This document shows positions 26,666 through 34,223 of a stretch of 64,000 bases of DNA, piece by piece. Location of the stretch: the NCBI GenBank assembly GCA_049324835.1, contig JBMOMT010000040.1:62001-126000 (forward strand), in the 5' to 3' direction. The notes beneath the pieces were generated by a model that did no database searches, had not been told where the DNA came from, and saw nothing but the letters and a program-made list of their open reading frames with translations. A program made the translations under genes and the position numbers. The stretch's first letter is position 1. Every line of letters starts with the position of its first letter. This DNA comes from JBMOMT01 sp049324835. GTDB lineage: Bacteria > Chloroflexota > Anaerolineae > CAYNKW01.

Positions 26666-28432
26666 TTAATGAGGCTCGACGTACACCTGATCCAGAAAAT
26701 AAAAACCCTGCGGGCTGATGACCAGCCCCTTGACGTATGGCCTGACCAGGTGGTAGGCCACGCCGTGGTAAAGTGGAATCCAGACGGCATCCCACACCAC
26801 TATCTCTTCCACCCGATGGTACAGGCTCAAGCGTGTCTCCCAATCCTGTTCAGTACGAGCCTGCTCCAACAGAGCATCCACTTCAGAGTTGCGATAAGCC
26901 ATGTGATTGTATTCACTCTGGCTGTGAAACAACAGGTCCAGGAAATTCTCCGGGTCGGGATAATCGGCAATCCAGCCCAGCGAGAACATCTGAAATTCGC
27001 GCCCGTTCAACCCTTCCAGAAACTGCGACCAACTGGTGGCCTGGATTTCGATATCGACGCCCAGGATCTGCCGATAGGACTCGGCCAGCGCTTCGGCCAT
27101 TGGGCCAGGCCCACCCTGACCGCTGACGGTGTAGACGATGGGCGGCAATTCGTCGGTGTAGCGCGAGTCCTCGAGCAACAAATCCAACGCCCTGTCCGGG
27201 TCGAACGGGATGCTCTCCAATTCCGGATCGTACCCCGGCATGCCGGGCGGCAGAACCCCGGCCGCCGGTTCGACCATTTTGTTCAGGATGATATCGGTCA
27301 CCGCTCGTTTGTTGGTGGCATAAGCAAACGCCTGCCGCACCGCCAGATCGTCGAACGGAGGCATGGCGGTGTTAAAGGCCACGTAAAAGGTATCCAGCGA
27401 ATGGCCCACCACCAGATCGGCGTGCAGGGCGCTGGCCGGGTCTAACACCCGGTCCACGTCGGCCGAACCCACCGGGGCCACGTCGATCTGGCCGCGCTCG
27501 TACTGGCCCACCGCGCTGCCACCCGTCAGACGGTAAACCACCCGATCCAGGATGGGCCGCGACCGATAAAAGCCATCGTTAGCCACCAGGACAAGCGTCT
27601 CCTGATCGTACTGTTCCAATTGAAAAGGCCCGGTGCCGTTGGCGGTTCGCCACCAATCGGCAGGCGCACCCTCCACCTGCTCCCGATCCACCACGTACGA
27701 GGTGGGATAGGTGAGCTTGGCCAGAAAATAGGCCTTGGGCGCGTCGATGGTGACCTGCAGCGAATGTTCGTCCAGCACGGTCACACCAGAAACCTGATCT
27801 GCCCGGCCTGCCAGCCTGTCCAGCGCACCCTGGATATCACCCAGATAAGAAGCCGCCACTGTGGAACCGGTGGCAGGGTCGCAGGCGCGCTCGATGGCGT
27901 ATTGTACGTCCCACGCTGTAACGGGTCGACCGTCGTGAAAGGTGACATCCTGGCGCAGGTAAAAGGTGTAAACCGTGCCGCCGTCATCCACCTGCCAGCG
28001 CTCGGCGATATCGGGCAGCACCTCCAATTCGCCGCTCAGCCGCACCAGACCGCTGAATATCTTGCCAATGTATTCATGCGAACCAGCATCACTGGCCAGG
28101 GCCGGATCGAGTGTAACAGGCTCGGCCCCAGAAAGATAAAGCGAACCGCCGGAGGGCCCGGAAAAAGGGGTAGCTGTTGGAATCGGTTCCGGTGTGGCGG
28201 TCGGCAGAACCGTTGTTGACGCCGCCGTGGGTGTGGGAAGAGAGACAGATGTCGGAGAAGTTGGTTCTGGGGAAAGGATCGGTGTTACAAGCGTTTCCTC
28301 AGGTGTCGGCGTCGGTGTTTTGATCGGACTACAAGCTAAAACCAGCCAAGTCAGGAGCGCTACGCTTCCCACAACCCGCCGACACCGTCGTCCCAACAGC
28401 TTACATCCTTCCCGGCACATACGATCAGACAA
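26666..28432 (-). CDS. Family 5 solute-binding lipoprotein upstream of dppD
   Basis: The 588-residue protein has an N-terminal signal with lipobox VLAC, a very long Thr/Pro/Ser linker (residues about 35-95) and an SBP family 5 domain (VTLDPALASDAG, then FYLRQDVTFHDGRPVTAWDV). It sits directly upstream of the ATPases and likely serves the same importer. The start is uncertain: TTG 28432 overlaps the stop region of the upstream 109-aa gene, while ATG 28420 is four codons later with no clear ribosome binding site. Both give the same mature lipoprotein. Confidence 0.9.
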   Translation of the reverse strand: MSDRMCREGCKLLGRRCRRVVGSVALLTWLVLACSPIKTPTPTPEETLVTPILSPEPTSPTSVSLPTPTAASTTVLPTATPEPIPTATPFSGPSGGSLYLSGAEPVTLDPALASDAGSHEYIGKIFSGLVRLSGELEVLPDIAERWQVDDGGTVYTFYLRQDVTFHDGRPVTAWDVQYAIERACDPATGSTVAASYLGDIQGALDRLAGRADQVSGVTVLDEHSLQVTIDAPKAYFLAKLTYPTSYVVDREQVEGAPADWWRTANGTGPFQLEQYDQETLVLVANDGFYRSRPILDRVVYRLTGGSAVGQYERGQIDVAPVGSADVDRVLDPASALHADLVVGHSLDTFYVAFNTAMPPFDDLAVRQAFAYATNKRAVTDIILNKMVEPAAGVLPPGMPGYDPELESIPFDPDRALDLLLEDSRYTDELPPIVYTVSGQGGPGPMAEALAESYRQILGVDIEIQATSWSQFLEGLNGREFQMFSLGWIADYPDPENFLDLLFHSQSEYNHMAYRNSEVDALLEQARTEQDWETRLSLYHRVEEIVVWDAVWIPLYHGVAYHLVRPYVKGLVISPQGFYFLDQVYVEPH

Positions 28433-28754
28433 CCAGCATAACCTGATTCGGCCAAAAGAGCAGTGGACGGCGCTCTGCCAGACGGGCCTCCCAGCTTCGG
28501 GCCTCCCAACTTTTTTCGGCGATCATCAGATCCAGAAACACCAGCAGGCCGCGCCAGAATGGCAAGAACTGGGGCCGATGGCCTGCCGGACGAGATTCGA
28601 TAGCCGTCTCGATCTGTCGACAGATGTTCTGCCACACCTGAGGGGAAGGCGCCGCCTCACCGACCTCTTCGAGCAAGGCCTGGTAGATCAACTGATCTAC
28701 GATATCCCCTCTCGACCACACGGGCGAGAGCTGTCGATGCCTATGGGAACTCAT
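28425..28754 (-). CDS. Hypothetical protein encoded next to the ECF sigma factor (109 aa)
   Basis: No family is recognised. The protein is predicted to be mostly helical, has one moderately hydrophobic stretch (PFWRGLLVFLDLMI, residues about 66-80) and a small tandem repeat (KSWEAR, SWEAR). Its start overlaps the end of the sigma factor gene by 14 nt and its end overlaps the start of the binding lipoprotein, so all three are coupled. The position is where an anti-sigma factor is usually encoded, but it lacks the zinc-binding HxxxCxxC motif and a full membrane helix. An anti-sigma-like role is inference only. Confidence 0.6.
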   Translation of the reverse strand: MSSHRHRQLSPVWSRGDIVDQLIYQALLEEVGEAAPSPQVWQNICRQIETAIESRPAGHRPQFLPFWRGLLVFLDLMIAEKSWEARSWEARLAERRPLLFWPNQVMLVV

Positions 28755-29325
28755 AAATCACGCCCCTGGGCACTCGGCTGTCTCCTTCGAGGCGGGCGCG
28801 CAATCGCTCGCGCCCATAATGCAACCGCGACTTGACAGTTCCTTCTGGCAGACCGAGAATATACGCCACTTCTTTGAGACTGAAGCCTCCCAGGTAAAAA
28901 AGCACCAACACCACGCGGTGCTCAAACCTGAGGGAATCGAGGGCTTCGTGCACGATCTGCTGAAGCTCGTTCTGCTCCATCACTTTTTCAGGTGATGAAC
29001 TGGAGCCCGCCTTCAGCCGGTCGATGGCACTCTCCAAGGGGGCCAACCAGCGCCGACGTCGCGTCACCCAGTTGTAACTGAGATTAACGACCACCCGATA
29101 GAGCCACGGCCCCAAGAGCCGCTCCTCGTCGAAACGCTCTGCGCTGGCATAGAGCCGCAAGAAACTTTCCTGAAGAATATCCTCTGCCGCACTGGAATCA
29201 CGGGTGATGGCGAGAGCCGTGCGATACGCCTGAGTTCTATATTTATCGTACAAAAGGCCCAGGGCAAACAAATCCCCTTCACAAAGCCGACAGATCAACT
29301 TGCCATCTTCACTCTGCGGGGCCAT
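28741..29325 (-). CDS. ECF-type RNA polymerase sigma factor
   Basis: The 194-residue protein has sigma region 2 (residues about 20-90: YDKYRTQAYRTALAIT, DILQESFLRLY, WLYRVVVNLSYN) and region 4 with a helix-turn-helix (SLKEVAYILGLPEGTVKSRL). It would redirect RNA polymerase to a small regulon. Start ATG 29325 has GAGAGGG upstream and fits the family N-terminus. A promoter at 29427-29454 lies about 100 nt upstream. The genes directly downstream suggest regulation of envelope or peptide uptake functions, which is inference. Confidence 0.93.
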   Translation of the reverse strand: MAPQSEDGKLICRLCEGDLFALGLLYDKYRTQAYRTALAITRDSSAAEDILQESFLRLYASAERFDEERLLGPWLYRVVVNLSYNWVTRRRRWLAPLESAIDRLKAGSSSSPEKVMEQNELQQIVHEALDSLRFEHRVVLVLFYLGGFSLKEVAYILGLPEGTVKSRLHYGRERLRARLEGDSRVPRGVIYEFP

Positions 29326-29426
29326 CGTGAGCGTCCCTCTCCACGCCATTGGGCAGCACAATACATATACACCACAAGCTGTCTACAGGTTCACCTTGAA
29401 CCCATCAGACAGCAACGAACGCCTCA

Positions 29427-29454
29427 ATTTTAGCACAACAGGGACAAAAGTCAA
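29427..29454 (-). promoter_or_regulatory. Promoter of the ECF sigma operon
   Basis: On the minus strand TTGACT (29449-29454) and TAAAAT (29427-29432) are separated by 16 bases. It lies just downstream of the LysM gene, so the sigma operon can be transcribed separately. Confidence 0.7.
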
Positions 29455-29459
29455 ACGTG

Positions 29460-30284
29460 CTAGGGTATGCGCAACCGCTGCCCCACGTAAATGTAATGGG
29501 TGTTGCTCAGGCCGTTGGCGACCGCAATGGCCCAAGGGGTGGTGTTATAGCGTAGCGCAATACGATAGAGATTCTCGCCTGCCTGAACAATGTGAACCGT
29601 GCCAGATGGCGTCGAGCCGTCACCCCCACCGACCGGGATGATCAACTGTTGGCCCACATAGATCAGCGATGGGTTGACGATGTTGTTACGGCTGGCAACG
29701 GCCTGCACGGTGGTGCCGTAACGTAAGGCGATACGGAACAGGTTTTCACCCCCCTGGACAATATGAACGGTTTCCTGACCGCTCTCCCCGCTCGTTGTGG
29801 TGGGCGATGGTGAGGGCAACGCGCCGCTCGTGGTCGAGATGATCAACACCTGGCCCACCGTCAACGAGGCCGGATCGGTGATCTTGTTGAGCGCCATCAA
29901 TTCATCGACCGTCATACCGTATCGCTGGGCGATGGAATAGAGCGTATCGCCAGATTGCACGGTGTAGGTCACATTTCCAGGCTGTGCAGCCTGAGTTGGA
30001 GAGGGAGTCGCCGTGGGAGAAACGTCTTGCCCGGAAAGAGTGGGCGACGGAGCAGCAATGCCCGGTGTGGCCGTCGGCTCGGCCGAGATGATGGTCGGCG
30101 AGGCCGAAACCGCTACCGTGCCGGTGACCATGGCCGCCGTCGCCTGCGGGGTGGGCAACCCTTCGGACTTGGACCGGCTGGGCCTCTCGCAGCCCGCCAG
30201 GGATACCATCAGAGTTACCGCCACCAACAGCGTGAGTATCACCCACGCCCGATGTCGCCACATGCCTCTTTTCTCGCCTTTCAT
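29460..30284 (-). CDS. LysM-repeat lipoprotein
   Basis: The 274-residue protein has a signal peptide with lipobox SLAGC, a Thr/Pro/Ser-rich linker and three LysM domains near residues 105-150, 170-215 and 228-274, each starting with a (V)HxVQ/YTVQ-G-(D/E)-(T/N)L motif and ending IYVGQ-LIIP type. LysM binds peptidoglycan or other N-acetylglucosamine polymers, so the protein probably sits on the cell surface. Start ATG 30284 has GGGAGG upstream. A consensus promoter lies at 30363-30391. Confidence 0.92.
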   Translation of the reverse strand: MKGEKRGMWRHRAWVILTLLVAVTLMVSLAGCERPSRSKSEGLPTPQATAAMVTGTVAVSASPTIISAEPTATPGIAAPSPTLSGQDVSPTATPSPTQAAQPGNVTYTVQSGDTLYSIAQRYGMTVDELMALNKITDPASLTVGQVLIISTTSGALPSPSPTTTSGESGQETVHIVQGGENLFRIALRYGTTVQAVASRNNIVNPSLIYVGQQLIIPVGGGDGSTPSGTVHIVQAGENLYRIALRYNTTPWAIAVANGLSNTHYIYVGQRLRIP

Positions 30285-30362
30285 GACAACCTCCCTCGTC
30301 TGCCGACGGGCCATCTGTCAACCGCGCTTCAGGCCAAGAACATCGTGGGCTATCTTGTAGCT

Positions 30363-30391
30363 AGATTATAATACATAATCCAACACAAGTC
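30363..30391 (-). promoter_or_regulatory. Promoter of the LysM gene
   Basis: On the minus strand TTGACT (30386-30391) and a perfect TATAAT (30363-30368) are spaced by 17 bases. Its -35 box lies one base from the -35 box of the divergent promoter at 30393-30420. Confidence 0.85.
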
Positions 30392-30392
30392 A

Positions 30393-30420
30393 ACTTGACA
30401 TTTCTCCCAGCCGTGCTATA
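30393..30420 (+). promoter_or_regulatory. Promoter of the HAD-GNAT gene
   Basis: TTGACA (30393-30398) and TATAGT (30415-30420) are spaced by 16 bases, with a predicted start near 30427, 35 nt before the coding region. Confidence 0.85.
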
Positions 30421-30461
30421 GTTCTGCCCGTCTCGGACGATATCTTGCGAGGAGCCCTCCG

Positions 30462-31586
30462 ATGAGTGACCCTATCAAAGCCATCATCTTTGACGTGGGC
30501 GGCGTGCTGGTGCACACAGAAGACCCAGCCCCTCGCCGCCGATTGGCCGCGCAAATGGGCCTGCCGCTGAACACCCTGTATACCATCGTCTTTGGTGGTG
30601 AGACCTGGCATCAGGCTCAGACCGGGCGCATCTCCCCCGACCTCCACTGGCAGGCCGTGGGTCGACGCCTGGGCCTGGCCAGGCCCGAAGCAGTGAACGA
30701 CTTTCGCCGCGACTTTTTCTCCGGCGACCGGCTGGATCGAGAGCTGCTCGACGCGCTGCTTCGATGGCGCAGCCGGTACAAAACGGCCCTGCTGAGCAAC
30801 GCCGTGACCGATCTACGCCGCTGGATCGCCCAGGACTGGCAGGTTCCGGACGATGCCTTTGACGCAATCGTCATTTCGGCCGAAGAAGGCATCATGAAGC
30901 CCGATCCGGCCATCTATCACATCGCCCTGAGCCGGCTGGACGTTGCGCCCCAAGAGGCCGTCTTTGTGGACGATTTTATAGAGAACGTCGAGGCCGCCGC
31001 GGCGTTGGGCATGCGGGCGGTGCACCATGTCGGCCGCGAGCGCACCCTGGCCCAGCTCCAGGGGCTGCTGGCCCCAAACCCACCCGCCATGAGCATCAGC
31101 CCGCCGCTGCCCCAGGACTACCGCGGCCTGCTGGCGGTCAGCCAGACGGTGGAGGAGGAAGATTGGTGGGGCGCGGCGCTGATGCTGACCCAGCCCGAGA
31201 CAACCGCCGACGTCGCTGCGCTGTGTGACGATCCAGAAAACCTGGTGCAGATCGCCAGCATCGACGGGCAGGTGGCGGGCGTTGGCCTGTTGCTACAGCC
31301 CGAGCCGGCAGTGCTGCATCACACTGCCGAGATCAGTATCGCCGTGCACCCGGCTCACCGGCGACGCGGCGTGGCCCGGCAGATCATCGAAAACCTGCTG
31401 GCAGATGGCGCCGAGCAGGGCGTGGAGCTGGTGCGCGCCTGGGTGGCAGCCGAGAACGGCGCTTCGCGCGCCCTGATGCAGCGGCTGGGCTTCCACGAGA
31501 TGGCCCGCCTGGCGGATGAACTCCAACGCGCCGACGGCCAGCGCTTCGATGTCATCGTCTACACCAGGAACTTGCGCCATGGTTGA
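30462..31586 (+). CDS. HAD-family hydrolase fused to a GNAT acetyltransferase
   Basis: Residues 1 to about 205 are a HAD phosphatase-like domain: motif I is FDVGGVL with Asp11, motif II LLSNA, motif III Lys in EGIMKPDP and motif IV VFVDDFIENV. The first motif is DVGGV, so the second Asp of DxD is replaced by Gly, as in many haloacid-dehalogenase-like members of this branch. Residues about 215-374 are a GNAT domain with AVHPAHRRRGVAR at 294-306 and the NGASRALMQRLGF motif. A fusion implies linked dephosphorylation and acetylation of one substrate or family. ATG 30462 has GAGGAG upstream. The next gene overlaps its end by 8 nt. Confidence 0.85.
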   Translation: MSDPIKAIIFDVGGVLVHTEDPAPRRRLAAQMGLPLNTLYTIVFGGETWHQAQTGRISPDLHWQAVGRRLGLARPEAVNDFRRDFFSGDRLDRELLDALLRWRSRYKTALLSNAVTDLRRWIAQDWQVPDDAFDAIVISAEEGIMKPDPAIYHIALSRLDVAPQEAVFVDDFIENVEAAAALGMRAVHHVGRERTLAQLQGLLAPNPPAMSISPPLPQDYRGLLAVSQTVEEEDWWGAALMLTQPETTADVAALCDDPENLVQIASIDGQVAGVGLLLQPEPAVLHHTAEISIAVHPAHRRRGVARQIIENLLADGAEQGVELVRAWVAAENGASRALMQRLGFHEMARLADELQRADGQRFDVIVYTRNLRHG

Positions 31587-31968
31587 ATGGCGCTGGCACG
31601 CGGTGACCAAGATCGATGCCCCAGACGAGCGGGCCGACTGGCTGACCGTGCTGGCCGCCGACGAGCTGACGCGGCCCGCGGAAACGCTGGGCCTGCGCAG
31701 CCTCAAGATCCACCTCACCGACCTGGACCTGCTGCCCGCCGAGGTTTATGTAGATTTTTCCGGCGCGTTGCCGGGGCGGTGCGATCTCGATGGCATCGAG
31801 TTTGCCGAGCGTTTTCTGCGCCGCCTGGGCCTGGGGCGGGCGCTGTTTGCCGCCGATTATCCCATCTTTGCCTGCGAGCGCCATTACACCGTGCTGGACA
31901 GGATGCAGTTCACCGAAGACGAGACCGAACAGATCGCCTACCGCAACGCGGCGGCGATCCTGGCCTGA
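31579..31968 (+). CDS. Short protein resembling the C-terminal part of an amidohydrolase
   Basis: The 129 residues contain PAEVYVDFSGALPG, then LGRALFAADYPIF and a closing helix ETEQIAYRNAAAILA, which match the last strands and final helix of amidohydrolase-2 TIM-barrel proteins (the (S/A)DYP motif carries a metal-binding Asp). The first half of the barrel, with the HxH motif, is absent, and no frame upstream supplies it because the HAD-GNAT gene occupies that DNA. It may be a decayed enzyme or a small independent protein. Start ATG 31579 overlaps the preceding stop by 8 nt. Confidence 0.55.
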   Translation: MVEWRWHAVTKIDAPDERADWLTVLAADELTRPAETLGLRSLKIHLTDLDLLPAEVYVDFSGALPGRCDLDGIEFAERFLRRLGLGRALFAADYPIFACERHYTVLDRMQFTEDETEQIAYRNAAAILA

Positions 31969-31979
31969 GGAAAAAGACC

Positions 31980-32561
31980 ATGACCTTCGAAATAACCATC
32001 GCCATCGTCACTGCCGGGATCGCGTTGGGCGCGGCGGCAGCGGGCCTGATCGTCGCCCTCGTCGCCCACCGGCAGTCGACTCGCACCGCTCAGCAGGTGG
32101 AAGCGCTGCGCCAACAACTGGCCCGGCCGCCCGCCCATGCCATCGCCGACGACCCTTACCTCAAACAGGGCATCCTGGCGCTGGACGCCCTCATTCAGGC
32201 CATCCAGCGCGTAAAAGACCTGGTGCAGCTCGTCCTCAACGCCTTTGACACCAGCCTGGACAGCAAATCGGCGTTGGCCAGCATGACCGAGGCGCGGCAG
32301 CATCTCTTTGAATGTTACGAAACACAACTGCCCAACCTGCAACAGGGAGAGTCCAGAGGCGCGCATCGGGCCAAAAACACCGCCCTGACCATCGAAATGA
32401 CCCTGCGCCAGAACCTGACCGGGCATTACTATGTGTCGGATCTGGCCGAGGCGCAAAAACAGGCGTTGCAGGCGCTGCGCGACGACCTGACCGACGCCCA
32501 GAACCTGCTGCGAGACAGCCGCACGGCCATGCTGTTCGGCAGGAGTCAGAACGATGCATGA
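31980..32561 (+). CDS. Hypothetical membrane-anchored helical protein (193 aa)
   Basis: No family is recognised. One N-terminal transmembrane helix (residues about 5-28, Gly/Ala-rich) is followed by a long, mainly helical soluble part with heptad-like stretches (QQVEALRQQLA, AEAQKQALQALRDDL). The single anchor plus helical domain resembles signalling or scaffold proteins. GAGG precedes ATG 31980, 12 nt after the previous gene. Its end overlaps the response regulator gene by 8 nt, so the two products may act together; a sensor role is inference because no histidine kinase motifs are present. Confidence 0.6.
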   Translation: MTFEITIAIVTAGIALGAAAAGLIVALVAHRQSTRTAQQVEALRQQLARPPAHAIADDPYLKQGILALDALIQAIQRVKDLVQLVLNAFDTSLDSKSALASMTEARQHLFECYETQLPNLQQGESRGAHRAKNTALTIEMTLRQNLTGHYYVSDLAEAQKQALQALRDDLTDAQNLLRDSRTAMLFGRSQNDA

Positions 32562-33003
32562 CGCCGCCCCATCCGAACGAAAACCACGGGTGCTGATCGT
32601 CGACGATGATTACCCGAACCTGATCCTCATGATCCGGATCTTGTCTGTCGAAGGGTTTGAGACAGACATGGCGAGTTACGGTCCAACGGCGCTCGTCAAA
32701 CTCCGGGAAAACCCCTATGACATCCTGATTACAGATATGCAGATGCCTGAAATGCACGGCGACGAACTCGTCCGCGCCATTCGCAAGCAAGGCATGACGC
32801 TGCCCATCATCGTTTGTGCCGGTGGCTCGATGAAAATTTCGGGCGAAATGGCCGTGTTCGAAACCGATTTCCACACCACTCTGGAGAGAACGCTTTTTGA
32901 TGGCTATATTTCCAAACCTATCAGCGTGGAACGATTTGCAGAGCAGGTGCGCAGCGTTCTGAACCGCCCAAACAGCCACCCGGCGCAGTCGCCGGCATCC
33001 TGA
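32554..33003 (+). CDS. Atypical CheY-like response regulator receiver protein
   Basis: The 149-residue single-domain receiver has the acidic pair Asp17-Asp18, phospho-acceptor Asp61 (ITDMQMPEMHG) and Lys121 (ISKP). The usual Thr/Ser at the end of strand 4 is Ala89 (IIVCAGG), and about ten extra residues lie between this and the Lys, so signalling geometry may differ. There is no output domain. No histidine kinase gene is adjacent. The gene is coupled to the membrane-anchored helical protein upstream and may relay a signal from or to it. Confidence 0.82.
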   Translation: MHDAAPSERKPRVLIVDDDYPNLILMIRILSVEGFETDMASYGPTALVKLRENPYDILITDMQMPEMHGDELVRAIRKQGMTLPIIVCAGGSMKISGEMAVFETDFHTTLERTLFDGYISKPISVERFAEQVRSVLNRPNSHPAQSPAS

Positions 33004-33024
33004 ACACGCGGCCCACCCGGGAAT

Positions 33025-33052
33025 TTGACACACCCCAGAGGGAAGGTATAAT
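33025..33052 (+). promoter_or_regulatory. Strong promoter upstream of the small-gene cluster
   Basis: TTGACA (33025-33030) and TATAAT (33047-33052) are both perfect and spaced by 16 bases. Transcription would begin near 33059. Confidence 0.85.
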
Positions 33053-33071
33053 CAATCCCCAGGAAGCAGCG

Positions 33072-33137
33072 ATGCCCGAAACGCCCCAACACGGGGGTCA
33101 TCCATGCGACCCACCCCCTCGCCGCAGGCATTCGTAG
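33072..33137 (+). CDS. Possible 21-aa leader ORF
   Basis: ATG 33072 follows AGGA at good spacing just after the promoter, and the frame ends at TAG 33137, inside the next ORF in another frame. The peptide is Pro/His/Arg-rich with no known domain. It could be a leader peptide or chance. Confidence 0.25.
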   Translation: MPETPQHGGHPCDPPPRRRHS

Positions 33138-33223
33138 ACAAGTGGCAAAGCGGCACACACCTGAATGACCTCCTGGTCGAGATCGCCTGGCGGCGTGGCG
33201 TTCCCATCCGAGGTGAACCGTGA
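33104..33223 (+). CDS. Small hypothetical protein (39 aa)
   Basis: The frame runs from ATG 33104 to TGA 33223 and overlaps the next gene's GTG as GTGA, a sign that it is translated. The peptide has a helix-like amphipathic segment (FVDKWQSGTHLNDLLVEIAW). The family is unknown. The ribosome binding site is weak (GGGGG). Confidence 0.4.
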   Translation: MRPTPSPQAFVDKWQSGTHLNDLLVEIAWRRGVPIRGEP

Positions 33224-33801
33224 TCGACGCCGGTCGTCAGCCCGTGTGGCAGAGATTTGAGAAGGACGGCGATCTCTGCCGGCCAGGAGACCACACCTGG
33301 GTCGCCGCCTTTTTCGAGAGCGGCCGCCTGGCCTACTGGCAGTGCGCCGGCTGCGGCCAAACAGACCGGCAGATCGAATCGCTGTCCGAACGGCTCGATT
33401 GGATCGACGGCTGGGTCAAATCCCCGCCGCTGCTCATGGCGCGCGGGCCCCATCCACCGGCCAGCACGCGGAGATGGGCCACGCCCGGCGGGTCGATCCT
33501 GATCGAGGGTGATCCCAGCTCCATCCACTTTATCGGCCTGGAGATTCCAGGACTGACCGAAGCGCACAGCTACGTCAGGCATGCCCCAAACGGCGAGACC
33601 GAAGCGGTCTACGAGCCGGTTCGAGACAGGCCCTGGCAGTACGTCGATCATTACTGGCTGACGCGGTACCAGGTGATGGGTGAGGTACTCGTGCGATTCG
33701 AAAGTCACTGCTACCAAGAGAGCACCTACGAGACGCCGCACGCCGGCGAACCGGAGCAAAAGACGATCCTTTCAGGGTTGAGGTTGTTGCCGGCCGAGTG
33801 A
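33220..33801 (+). CDS. Hypothetical protein (193 aa)
   Basis: No family is recognised. GTG 33220 is coupled (GTGA) to the 39-aa ORF. The sequence is soluble, rich in Trp/Tyr/His and has CAGCG and single Cys residues that could bind a metal (residues about 43-46). There is no signal peptide or membrane helix. It lies between a strong promoter and two tiny membrane-protein genes. A cytoplasmic accessory protein is all that can be said. Confidence 0.6.
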   Translation: MIDAGRQPVWQRFEKDGDLCRPGDHTWVAAFFESGRLAYWQCAGCGQTDRQIESLSERLDWIDGWVKSPPLLMARGPHPPASTRRWATPGGSILIEGDPSSIHFIGLEIPGLTEAHSYVRHAPNGETEAVYEPVRDRPWQYVDHYWLTRYQVMGEVLVRFESHCYQESTYETPHAGEPEQKTILSGLRLLPAE

Positions 33802-33869
33802 GCCTGGAGATAGCCTCTCGAGTTGGCGGCGAGATGCGCCCGCGACGGTCATGCACAGGAGGCGTTGTC

Positions 33870-33986
33870 ATGCAAAATCTGACCGGCTTTGACCCCTGGT
33901 GGGCAGCCCTCAGCGTGTGGGCCGTGGTCAACAGCGTCAACGTCCTGCAGGCGGCGGGCTTTTGCGGCTGCGCAGCGGCAGCATGA
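33870..33986 (+). CDS. Tiny membrane protein (38 aa)
   Basis: ATG 33870 has CAGGAGG eight bases upstream. The product has one hydrophobic segment (WAALSVWAVVNSVNVLQAAGF) and ends in a Cys/Ala-rich tail. The TGA overlaps the ATG of the next gene (ATGA), so both are probably made together. A longer frame begins at GTG 33798 but has a poorer start. Function is unknown. Confidence 0.45.
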   Translation: MQNLTGFDPWWAALSVWAVVNSVNVLQAAGFCGCAAAA

Positions 33987-34192
33987 CCCTCAATCACCGG
34001 CTGGGCTACGGCATGATCGCCCTCGCTGTCCCGGCGGTCCTGGCGCTGGTGGCTTTGGGGCGCGCCGGTATCCTGGCGCCTTATCTCGTCCTCTTTTTCG
34101 GCGCGATTCTGCTGATGTGGCTCGTCACCGTGGCGACCACGGTCTTTTTGCTGGCCTCGATGGGCGCAGCCATGCGCAAAGGCGTCGCCTGA
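33983..34192 (+). CDS. Small membrane protein (69 aa)
   Basis: Two hydrophobic helices fill the protein (residues about 8-28 and 30-58), followed by a short basic tail (MRKGVA). It overlaps the upstream 38-aa gene as ATGA. No family is recognised; small paired membrane proteins can be holin-, toxin- or transporter-accessory types, but no motif decides. Confidence 0.5.
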   Translation: MTLNHRLGYGMIALAVPAVLALVALGRAGILAPYLVLFFGAILLMWLVTVATTVFLLASMGAAMRKGVA

Positions 34193-34223
34193 TCTGCGTC
34201 TGGGGCAAGGGGGGCCAAAACCC

